From contig QIJI01000485.1 in NCBI GenBank assembly GCA_003231795.1, positions 1-7,281 of the forward strand: 7,281 nucleotides of DNA, written 5' to 3'. Positions within the stretch are counted from its first letter, which is position 1. The number at the start of each line of letters is the position of its first letter. The stretch comes from Gammaproteobacteria bacterium (GTDB taxonomy: Bacteria; Pseudomonadota; Gammaproteobacteria; GCA-001735895). The notes below the pieces were generated by a model, which worked only from the letters and a program-made list of their open reading frames with translations, was not told the origin of the DNA and made no database searches. Below are positions 1 to 5,437 of this stretch, one piece after another. Made by a program: the position numbers and the translations under genes.

Positions 1-924
1 ATTTACCACTCTTATAAAAGCGTTAACCGCACCCATTGAGGTACTTCCTCGCGTAGTTTCGCCGGTTTGCATTTCAATGAAAATAGACAATGAGGCCAGC
101 CCGTCGGTATACACCATTTGCTGAACATAGCGATCGGTGCCGGGCACTTTCCGCTTGAGTACGGACTCCCGCCTGAAACCACCAGGTGTTTCGTTTAATT
201 GCCAGGCATTATTCTTGGCAAGACTATCTGATATTTCCGGGTTCGCAACATCGTCATAGTTGTAACGCAACAGCGTATAGTCGTCGCCAATCGACGGCAA
301 CATTTCGATTTCCAGCTTTTCGCTACCATCGAACACTTTCATACTGGTGAACATGACCTGTTCAATTTCCCGGTTCATTTCGTCGAGCAGGCTCGATTTC
401 ATCATTAATCCAGTCTGTTCACTAATCCAGAACTTCATACCGTAACGAAGTTTGTCTCTGGGTATAATGTGTACCACCTGAGTAGCCACATTGGCGATCC
501 GATCCGGGCCCAGCATTTTCATTTCATAATACTTTTCAAGATTTGCGATATCTTCAGGAATAAAAATAGGAGAGAAACTGTTCTGGCGAGCAACATCAAC
601 CACGACTTTTTTACTGGTTGGCCAGATGCAGATCAAATTCTGATTGTCGCGCAAAATTTCGCGCGCTTCGCCATTGAGTGAAAACAATCGTTCCTTGACC
701 CCGGAGTCGTCTTTTAAATGAGCAATCTGCATACTTTCGATCTGATTTTCATGAACGTAAACAAAGGTACCGCTATAACTGAGGTTACGCATTGCATTTG
801 ACATCTTTTGCACCCAATCCATGGCGGGGCCAGCGACTACCGGGGCGCTGACGAAAGTTGTCAGGAGCAATGGGAGTAGCGCTTTCGGCAAGCGCTGGAA
901 TTTACCTGTTTTAATCCTGAGCAT
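1..924 (-). CDS. rseB: RseB/MucB, periplasmic sigma-E regulatory protein (3' end cut by window edge)
   Basis: RseB-family proteins bind the periplasmic part of the anti-sigma factor RseA, shield it from the site-1 protease, and sense mislocalised lipopolysaccharide and lipoproteins. From the ATG at 924 the frame stays open for 308 codons to the window edge. The family is about 310-320 residues, so only the last few residues and the stop are missing. Residues 1-31 look like a Sec signal peptide: basic start MLRIKTGK, hydrophobic stretch ALLPLLLTTFV, probable cut after APVVA. Mature-protein hallmarks are MDWVQKM (35-41), YSGTFVYVH (50-58), FWISEQTGLMMKSSLLDE in the middle, and TDGLASLSIFIE followed by GAVNAF near the end (273-303). 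The start lies 14 bp inside rseA in another frame, and no strong ribosome site is visible before it, so translation is probably coupled to rseA. Identification rests on family resemblance and on the rpoE-rseA context. Confidence 0.9.
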   Translation of the reverse strand, partial: MLRIKTGKFQRLPKALLPLLLTTFVSAPVVAGPAMDWVQKMSNAMRNLSYSGTFVYVHENQIESMQIAHLKDDSGVKERLFSLNGEAREILRDNQNLICIWPTSKKVVVDVARQNSFSPIFIPEDIANLEKYYEMKMLGPDRIANVATQVVHIIPRDKLRYGMKFWISEQTGLMMKSSLLDEMNREIEQVMFTSMKVFDGSEKLEIEMLPSIGDDYTLLRYNYDDVANPEISDSLAKNNAWQLNETPGGFRRESVLKRKVPGTDRYVQQMVYTDGLASLSIFIEMQTGETTRGSTSMGAVNAFIRVVN

Positions 925-1516
925 CAAAGCCGGCTACCCGTGCCTGCGGAATTAATCCCTGTATTGAATTTGAATATTCGGTGTGATTAACCAGGTAACC
1001 ATTTAATTTTTGCTGCAGACCCGGATCGTCATTTTTTACTTTCCAACGCATGCCTAACGAAGCCGGGACAGCGCCACCCTGCTTAAGCTGACTTGCAAGC
1101 TGTTCGATTTTTTGTTGGTCGGCAGTTACCAGAGCATCGGTTTGATTGACCAGGGGCTCATTGACCGGCTGCCACAAGGCAACGGTCACAATTGCTACGC
1201 TGGCCGCCACGGCTAGTCCCGCCAGCGGTTTTAAATAGGTCCAGCTTAAAATTGACGCAGATTGTGAAGGGTTATTTTGTAAATTCGATTCCGCTACAAC
1301 TGGTTCCTGCTGGCGAACTTTAACCATCACTTCAGCCTGAAAACTGGTATTGATGCTCGCCGGTAATTCATGCCGCATAACTTCGCCAATCATCTGGTAG
1401 CGTCGCGTCGCATATTGCAAATTGACGTCAGCAATGACTTCATCCAACGCCGCATCTGAATTTTCGCCGGGGTAGTCGTCCAGCAAGTAAGATAATTTCT
1501 TGTCTAACTCTGTCAT
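911..1516 (-). CDS. rseA: RseA/MucA, membrane anti-sigma-E factor
   Basis: Single-pass inner-membrane protein that sequesters RpoE through its cytoplasmic N-terminus; stepwise proteolysis during envelope stress releases the sigma factor. The 201-residue product has a short N-terminal anti-sigma domain (about 1-55, beginning MTELDKKLSYLLDDYPGE) without the HxxxCxxC zinc motif seen in other anti-sigma families. One membrane helix spans roughly 95-115 (LKPLAGLAVAASVAIVTVAL). The periplasmic domain ends in the family's conserved tail, including LNGYLVNHTEYS (171-182) and ARVAGFD (192-198). The length is close to MucA and RseA (about 195-215). The ATG at 1516 has a weak GAGA about 10 bases upstream. 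The gene follows rpoE after 60 bp and overlaps rseB by 14 bp. I cannot point to the exact protease cleavage site from sequence alone. Confidence 0.93.
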   Translation of the reverse strand: MTELDKKLSYLLDDYPGENSDAALDEVIADVNLQYATRRYQMIGEVMRHELPASINTSFQAEVMVKVRQQEPVVAESNLQNNPSQSASILSWTYLKPLAGLAVAASVAIVTVALWQPVNEPLVNQTDALVTADQQKIEQLASQLKQGGAVPASLGMRWKVKNDDPGLQQKLNGYLVNHTEYSNSIQGLIPQARVAGFDAQD

Positions 1517-1548
1517 CTTAAAATTCTCGTATCACGCCACTATATATC

Positions 1549-1573
1549 AGTAGCCAAAAAGACTTATGCTACT
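1549..1573 (-). other. Inverted repeat in the rpoE-rseA spacer
   Basis: AGTAGC (1549-1554) and GCTACT (1568-1573) are exact reverse complements, giving a 6-bp stem around a 13-nt loop in the rpoE-rseA transcript. On the minus strand the loop includes a TTTTT stretch, but no T-run follows the stem, so it is not a standard intrinsic terminator. It could affect message stability or rseA translation. It could also be chance, since the stem is short. Confidence 0.3.
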
Positions 1574-1576
1574 TAG

Positions 1577-2152
1577 TCACTCTAACAGGGGTCTAAGTTC
1601 CTTATCGATTACATCTCTTGCGCGAAAAATTCTGGATCTCACGGTTCCAATCGGACAATCCATCACATTGGCAATCTCCTCATAACTCAAACCATCAATT
1701 TCGCGCAAGGTAATTGCAGACCTCAGATCTTCCGGCAACTTTTCAATCGCACTGAAAACGGTGGCTTCAATTTCTTCCGTCAGCAACATATTTTCAGGGT
1801 TGGCATATTCCTTCAAACCCGATTCTCCCTCAAAATGTTCCGCATCTGCGACATCTACCGAGTAAGCCGGTGACTTGCGTGCACGTGAGGCAAGGTAGTT
1901 TTTTGCCGTATTTGCCGCAATCCGGTAAAGCCAGGTGTAAAACTGACTATCACCCCGGAAACTGCCAATCGCCCGGAAAGCCTTGATAAAAGCATCCTGG
2001 GCAATATCCTGGCACTCCGCATGGTCGGACACAAACCGACCAATCAGATTAATGACTTTGTGCTGGTACTTCTGTACCAGAATATCAAAGGCACCGATAT
2101 CACCGGCCTGCACTCGTTTTACCAACTCTGCATCAAGCAGATTAGTCCCCAT
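1577..2152 (-). CDS. rpoE: RNA polymerase sigma-E factor (ECF family, RpoE/AlgU)
   Basis: Extracytoplasmic-function sigma factor that directs RNA polymerase to envelope-stress promoters and is held inactive by RseA. The 191-residue product has the same length as E. coli RpoE and resembles it closely throughout. Region 2 covers about residues 23-90, with YQHKV (29-33), QDAFIKAFRA (52-61), SFRGDSQFYTWLYRIAAN (64-81) and TAKNYL (82-87). The linker contains NPENMLLTEE (118-127). Region 4 (about 130-187) has LPEDLRSAITLREIDGLSYE (139-158) and the DNA-binding helix-turn-helix ending in MDCPIGTVRSRIFRAR (164-179). An AAGGG sequence lies about 8 bases before the ATG at 2152 and supports that start. 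The gene heads the rpoE-rseA-rseB operon and is divergent from nadB. A sigma-E-like promoter lies about 100 bp upstream, consistent with autoregulation. Confidence 0.97.
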   Translation of the reverse strand: MGTNLLDAELVKRVQAGDIGAFDILVQKYQHKVINLIGRFVSDHAECQDIAQDAFIKAFRAIGSFRGDSQFYTWLYRIAANTAKNYLASRARKSPAYSVDVADAEHFEGESGLKEYANPENMLLTEEIEATVFSAIEKLPEDLRSAITLREIDGLSYEEIANVMDCPIGTVRSRIFRARDVIDKELRPLLE

Positions 2153-2248
2153 TAATAGCCCTTTATTTGATTACGGAAGCTCTGAACTTTTCAGAAAATT
2201 TCCCTGTGACTCGAAGATAATTAAATTTTATCATCTGATCCAGCAGAT

Positions 2249-2276
2249 AAAGACTGATTATATAATAAAAAGTTCT
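2249..2276 (-). promoter_or_regulatory. Candidate sigma-E promoter of the rpoE operon
   Basis: Reading the minus strand, AGAACTT (2276-2270) matches the sigma-E -35 element (ggAACTT). It is followed after 15 bases by GTCTTT (2254-2249), which carries the TC core of the sigma-E -10 element. The spacing fits the known 15-17 nt. It lies about 100 bp before the rpoE ATG. Sigma-E genes in this class are commonly autoregulated, which raises the prior, but the -10 match is only partial. The spacer also contains TATAAT on the minus strand (2262-2257), so a housekeeping promoter may overlap; no good -35 for it is visible. Confidence 0.5.
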
Positions 2277-2291
2277 GTCCACTGAATGGTT

Positions 2292-2318
2292 TTGGGATGT
2301 GAAGAATTTCACTATACT
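2292..2318 (+). promoter_or_regulatory. Candidate sigma-70 promoter of nadB
   Basis: TATACT (2313-2318) is a good -10 hexamer. TTGGGA (2292-2297) is a partial -35 with a short 15-bp spacer. Transcription would begin near 2324-2326, leaving a leader of about 37 nt before the nadB ATG. The spacer contains the inverted repeat GTGAA-N4-TTCAC (2299-2312), a possible regulator site. The -35 is weak, so the promoter may depend on an activator or may be misplaced. Confidence 0.4.
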
Positions 2319-2341
2319 GGGCCCACTTTACATTGGGCCCA
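2318..2341 (+). repeat. Duplicated palindrome TGGGCCCA forming a hairpin in the nadB leader
   Basis: TGGGCCCA occurs at 2318-2325 and again at 2334-2341; with the following CTT each copy belongs to an 11-bp direct repeat (TGGGCCCACTT) at a 16-bp period. Each copy is itself a palindrome, so the two can also pair with each other as an 8-bp stem with six G-C pairs around an 8-nt loop (2326-2333). The element sits at or just after the predicted nadB start site and 20 bp before the ATG. The repeat is directly visible; its function, whether DNA operator or RNA structure, is inferred. Confidence 0.7.
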
Positions 2342-2361
2342 CTTCATCCGGATTAAGATAA

Positions 2362-3975
2362 ATGAGTCACCAATTCAAATTTGATGTCGTTATCATCGGT
2401 TCTGGCGCTGCCGGACTGACTGCGGCATTACATTTGCCGCAAAATTTATCGATCGCAATACTAGCGAAAACCTCGAATCAGCAGCAGTCCAGCTACTGGG
2501 CCCAGGGTGGGATATCGGCCGTGCTCGAACCCGACGACAGTATTGAGCAGCATACCGAGGACACTATTGAGGCAGGCGCAGGCCTGTGCGATGCCCAGGT
2601 CGTCGCTTATACCGCCGCTAATGGAAAGGATTGCATCGAATGGCTAGCCCGTCTGGGCATGCCTTTTTCACGCGATCGCCAGGAGATAAGTCGTAGTGGT
2701 TACCATTTAACGCGTGAGGGAGGCCATAGCCGCAGACGGGTGGTACACGCGGCCGATGCGACCGGCAAGGCACTGCAACAAACCCTGCAGGCACATGTAT
2801 CTGAACTCGCCAACGTTAAAATTTTCAACCAGCACATTGCCATCGACCTGATTAATCGCGAACAGCAATGTGTCGGTCTCTATGCACTTAATCAGAGTAA
2901 TCAACATGTCGACCTGTTTAAGGCACAGACCTTTGTTCTGGCTACCGGCGGTGCGAGCAAGGTTTACCTCTATACCAGTAACCCGGACGGCTCCACCGGC
3001 GATGGCATGGCAATGGCCTGGCGCGCAGGATGCCGCGTGGCCAATATGGAATTTATTCAATTCCACCCTACCTGCCTGTATCACCCGGATGCGAAGTCTT
3101 TTCTGATCACTGAGGCTCTGCGCGGTGAGGGAGGAAAACTGCTCCTGCCCGACGGTGAACAATTCATGCACCGTTTTGACGAGCGTGCAGAATTGGCCCC
3201 GCGCGATATTGTCGCACGTGCAATTGACCACGAGATGAAACGACTGGGCGTGGATTGTGTTTACCTCGACATCAGTCACAAGAGCCGGGCGTTTATCAAA
3301 TCCCATTTCCCGACCATTCACCAGCGTTGCCTGAAATTTGATATCGATATCACAAAACAATCCATTCCGGTGGTGCCGGCAGCCCACTATACCTGTGGCG
3401 GCGTCATGGTCGACACCAATGGGCATACCGACCTCAGGAATCTATACGCAGTAGGTGAAGTGGCTTATACCGGCCTTCACGGTGCCAATCGAATGGCGAG
3501 TAACTCGTTGCTCGAGTGCCTGGTATTTTCCCGCGCAGCCGCGCGCAAGATTAGCGAAGAGATCACTCCCGGCAAAAGACTACCCGGGTTGGATCGCTGG
3601 GATGAATCACAGGTTACCGATTCGGACGAAGATATCGTGGTCGCCCATAACTGGGACGAATTGCGGCGCTTTATGTGGGACTACGTGGGGATAGTTCGCA
3701 CCGACAAACGCCTGCAGCGAGCGCTGCATCGAACCGAATTACTGAAGAGCGAAATAAACGAGTATTATGGTAACTACAAGGTATCTGCCGATTTACTGGA
3801 ACTGCGAAACCTGGTCGTGGTAGCCGAGTTGATTATTCGCTGCGCGCTGGCACGCAAGGAAAGCAGAGGTTTGCATTTCACACTGGACTATCCCGAAAGC
3901 TCAGATAAATTCCTGCAACCGACCATTCTCGACCCGTCGCAGCAAACTCGTCCCGCAAAACTTGTATCTATTTAA
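2362..3975 (+). CDS. nadB: L-aspartate oxidase
   Basis: FAD-dependent cytoplasmic enzyme that oxidises L-aspartate to iminoaspartate, using oxygen or fumarate as acceptor; NadA then converts the product to quinolinate in de novo NAD synthesis. At 537 residues it matches the family (E. coli 540). The N-terminal FAD site VVIIGSGAAGL covers residues 9-19, followed by SSYWAQGGISAV (43-54). Flavin and substrate motifs seen in the NadB/succinate dehydrogenase flavoprotein family follow: TREGGHSRRRVVHAADATG (117-135), FIQFHPT (231-237), TEALRGEGG (250-258) and PRDIVARAI (280-288). AAHYTCGGV (340-348) and GLHGANRMASNSLLE (371-385) come next, then the helical C-terminal domain. The HGANR and aspartate-oxidase-type residues favour NadB over SdhA or FrdA, as does the position divergent from rpoE. 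The ribosome site is weak (GGA about 9 bases before the ATG). No defect is seen. Confidence 0.97.
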   Translation: MSHQFKFDVVIIGSGAAGLTAALHLPQNLSIAILAKTSNQQQSSYWAQGGISAVLEPDDSIEQHTEDTIEAGAGLCDAQVVAYTAANGKDCIEWLARLGMPFSRDRQEISRSGYHLTREGGHSRRRVVHAADATGKALQQTLQAHVSELANVKIFNQHIAIDLINREQQCVGLYALNQSNQHVDLFKAQTFVLATGGASKVYLYTSNPDGSTGDGMAMAWRAGCRVANMEFIQFHPTCLYHPDAKSFLITEALRGEGGKLLLPDGEQFMHRFDERAELAPRDIVARAIDHEMKRLGVDCVYLDISHKSRAFIKSHFPTIHQRCLKFDIDITKQSIPVVPAAHYTCGGVMVDTNGHTDLRNLYAVGEVAYTGLHGANRMASNSLLECLVFSRAAARKISEEITPGKRLPGLDRWDESQVTDSDEDIVVAHNWDELRRFMWDYVGIVRTDKRLQRALHRTELLKSEINEYYGNYKVSADLLELRNLVVVAELIIRCALARKESRGLHFTLDYPESSDKFLQPTILDPSQQTRPAKLVSI

Positions 3976-3987
3976 TGTCGGACTGCA

Positions 3988-4407
3988 ATGATCGCGCAAA
4001 ATTCTATATCCATTCAAACTGACGGCCGTTCGACGATCAATATCAGCGCACAGGTGAATCAGTGTGCGTCAGTAATCGAACAGGGATTGTGTCACGTGTT
4101 TTTGCACCATACCAGTGCATCGCTAATAATTACCGAGAATGCTGACAGCAATGTACGCCTTGATCTCGAAAACTATATTTCAAAACTGGTCCAGGATGGC
4201 GACCCGGCTTACCATCACGATCAGGAAGGTGATGATGATATGGCTGCTCATATCCGCTCGGTATTGACCCAAACCGAAGTTACCATTCCAGTTACTAGCG
4301 GCAGACTCGCGCTCGGTACCTGGCAGGGGCTGTATTTATGGGAACATCGTTATCACGCACATAGACGTCAGTTGACAATCACTTTAACCGGTCAATCCAT
4401 AGGTTAA
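3988..4407 (+). CDS. yjbQ: YjbQ family protein (UPF0047)
   Basis: Small single-domain protein of the widespread YjbQ family. Members bind a metal through conserved histidines, and weak thiamine-phosphate synthase activity has been reported for some; the true physiological role is unsettled. The 139-residue length is typical. Family motifs are HHTSASLIITEN (40-51), DPAYHHDQEGDDDMAAHI (72-89) and GRLALGTWQGLYLWEHR (105-121). These contain the likely metal ligands H40, H41, H76, H77, H88 and H120; which of them bind is not determinable here. The ATG at 3988 has GGA five bases upstream. An earlier ATG at 3975 overlaps the nadB stop but is out of frame. With only 12 nt between the genes it is very likely cotranscribed with nadB. 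Confidence 0.93.
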   Translation: MIAQNSISIQTDGRSTINISAQVNQCASVIEQGLCHVFLHHTSASLIITENADSNVRLDLENYISKLVQDGDPAYHHDQEGDDDMAAHIRSVLTQTEVTIPVTSGRLALGTWQGLYLWEHRYHAHRRQLTITLTGQSIG

Positions 4408-4481
4408 GCGTGTATTTTTTAAACCGCAGGAAAGTCAAGAGCTTGCGCCATGCGCAGGCAGGCACCTACGGATTCAGGTAA

Positions 4482-4508
4482 TTGCTAATTAACAGGTATT
4501 GGTATATT
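4482..4508 (+). promoter_or_regulatory. Candidate promoter of adk (extended -10)
   Basis: The 166-bp gap between yjbQ and adk contains TG-G-TATATT (4500-4508), an extended -10 element with five of six consensus bases. A partial -35, TTGCTA (4482-4487), lies 15 bp before the hexamer. Transcription would start near 4515, giving a leader of about 60 nt. I see no intrinsic terminator between yjbQ and this site, so readthrough from nadB-yjbQ may add to adk expression. The rest of the gap shows only a small hairpin near 4442-4458. Confidence 0.4.
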
Positions 4509-4562
4509 CATATTGCCTTAACGCGATAAAACTGGAAAATAAACTCAGTCGAACATACTTTC

Positions 4563-4567
4563 GAGGA
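4563..4567 (+). promoter_or_regulatory. Ribosome binding site that sets the adk start
   Basis: GAGGA at 4563-4567 lies six bases before the ATG at 4574. The reading frame is open further upstream (a TTG is available at 4499), but the strong site, and the fact that the protein then begins directly with MKIILLGPPGAGKGT as in the family, place the start at 4574. Confidence 0.8.
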
Positions 4568-4573
4568 CGAACC

Positions 4574-5209
4574 ATGAAAATCATCCTGTTAGGACCACCC
4601 GGGGCGGGGAAAGGCACAATTGCCAAAGCATTGATGCAGTTTGATGGATCGGTACAGATTTCAACCGGTGATATCTTGCGTTCCGCCATAGCGGCGGGTA
4701 CCGAACTCGGTAAACAGGTCGAAGCGGCAATGGCAGCAGGCGATCTGGTTACCGACGAGTTGATCATGGGAATCATGGAACAACGCCTGCAACAGGAAGA
4801 CTGCAAAAAAGGTTATCTGCTTGACGGATTTCCGAGGACTATTCCACAGGCTGAGGCTCTCAAAGAATTACTCGCGAAACTGGGTGAAAAACTGGATTGT
4901 GCGCTTGAGCTGGATATCCCGACAGACGTGATAGTCGATCGACTGACTTCGAGACGCACCTGCGTCAAATGCGGTGAAATTTTTAACGTCAAATACAAGC
5001 CGCCCGCAGTTGAAGGTATCTGCGATGTCTGCGGTGGCGACGTGGTTCAACGCGACGACGAAACCGAAGAAGCGATCCAGAATCGGCTACAGGTTTATAA
5101 CGATCAAACGGCTCCGCTGGTAGAGTTTTATCGCAATGGAGGTTTACTGGTGAGCGTACCCTCATCCGACATTGACGACGTAATGGCAGCGATTAAGAGC
5201 AGAATCTAG
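4574..5209 (+). CDS. adk: Adenylate kinase with four-cysteine (zinc-type) lid
   Basis: Cytoplasmic enzyme catalysing ATP + AMP = 2 ADP, essential for nucleotide balance. The product is 211 residues, a normal length for the long-lid form. The phosphate loop is GPPGAGKGT (7-15). The AMP-binding part has STGD (30-33) with R36, and DGFPRT (84-89). The lid begins at RRTC (127-130) and has C130-x2-C133 and C150-x2-C153, the arrangement that binds structural zinc in Gram-positive adenylate kinases. E. coli Adk lacks these cysteines. After the lid come QRDDETEEAIQNRL (159-172), with the arginines expected in the active site, and the C-terminal helix. The residue after the phosphate loop is Ile (GTIAKAL) where Gln is common. 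The gene appears to be expressed on its own and converges with the transporter operon, with 15 bp between the stop codons. Confidence 0.95.
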   Translation: MKIILLGPPGAGKGTIAKALMQFDGSVQISTGDILRSAIAAGTELGKQVEAAMAAGDLVTDELIMGIMEQRLQQEDCKKGYLLDGFPRTIPQAEALKELLAKLGEKLDCALELDIPTDVIVDRLTSRRTCVKCGEIFNVKYKPPAVEGICDVCGGDVVQRDDETEEAIQNRLQVYNDQTAPLVEFYRNGGLLVSVPSSDIDDVMAAIKSRI

Positions 5210-5224
5210 AAGCCTGTCGGACTC

Positions 5225-5437
5225 CTAACCGGCGCGGGACTCCAGTTCGAGATAGACCATAGTCCCGGCGGCGATAATCATAACCAGCATAAACACGAAT
5301 GCCGCTATACGCATGTGCTTTTTGCGTTTCTCGATGGCCGGATTGGGAACTTCGCGCAACGCTGGATTAGCCCGATTTGACAAGACCCACATACAGGTCA
5401 TGATGACCGTCAGGGTGACTAGAATTTTGGTGATCAT
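5225..5437 (-). CDS. Small two-helix membrane protein coupled to the ABC transporter genes
   Basis: I do not recognise a family. The 70-residue product has a hydrophobic N-terminal segment (about 2-20, ILVTLTVIMTCMWVLS) and a second helix (about 44-64, IAAFVFMLVMIIAAGTMVYL). The linker (21-43) is rich in proline and basic residues, including EKRKKHMR (36-43). By the positive-inside rule the linker should face the cytoplasm with both ends outside. The start overlaps the ATPase stop as ATGA (5434-5437), and GGAAG lies four bases before the ATG. Together these support real translation as the last gene of the importer operon. It could be an accessory subunit of the transporter, or an unrelated small inner-membrane protein sharing the transcript. 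The stop is TAG at 5227-5225. Confidence 0.75.
   Translation of the reverse strand: MITKILVTLTVIMTCMWVLSNRANPALREVPNPAIEKRKKHMRIAAFVFMLVMIIAAGTMVYLELESRAG

Noticed and set aside
469..681. Plus-strand open frame of 70 codons at the left of the window
   Set aside because: Entirely antisense to rseB, which is intact and family-typical across this stretch.
2181..2195. TCTGAA-CTT-TTCAGA inverted repeat in the rpoE leader, including a GAACTT on the plus strand
   Set aside because: The stem is short with a tight 3-nt loop, and the plus-strand GAACTT has no TC-type -10 at 15-17 nt, so neither a hairpin signal nor a sigma-E promoter for nadB is supported.
1983..2285. Plus-strand open frame over the rpoE start and the intergenic region
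   Set aside because: Mostly antisense to rpoE, with no ribosome site or recognisable product; it also covers the promoter region.
2707..3426. Long open frame (239 codons) on the minus strand inside nadB
   Set aside because: It lies wholly antisense to a complete, well-conserved nadB and its product resembles no family I know; a codon-bias shadow.
4442..4458. Small hairpin (TGCGC-CAT-GCGCA core) after yjbQ as a terminator
   Set aside because: No T-run follows the stem and the loop is only 3 nt; the T-rich stretch at 4413-4420 lies before it, not after.
4499..4573. Upstream TTG start extending Adk by 25 residues
   Set aside because: The extension is unlike any Adk N-terminus, overlaps the likely promoter, and the ATG at 4574 has a strong GAGGA site.
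5235..5267. CGGGACT / AGTCCCG inverted repeat near the convergent adk and transporter ends as a bidirectional terminator
   Set aside because: It lies within the coding end of the 70-residue gene, has a 19-nt loop, and has no flanking T-run on either strand.
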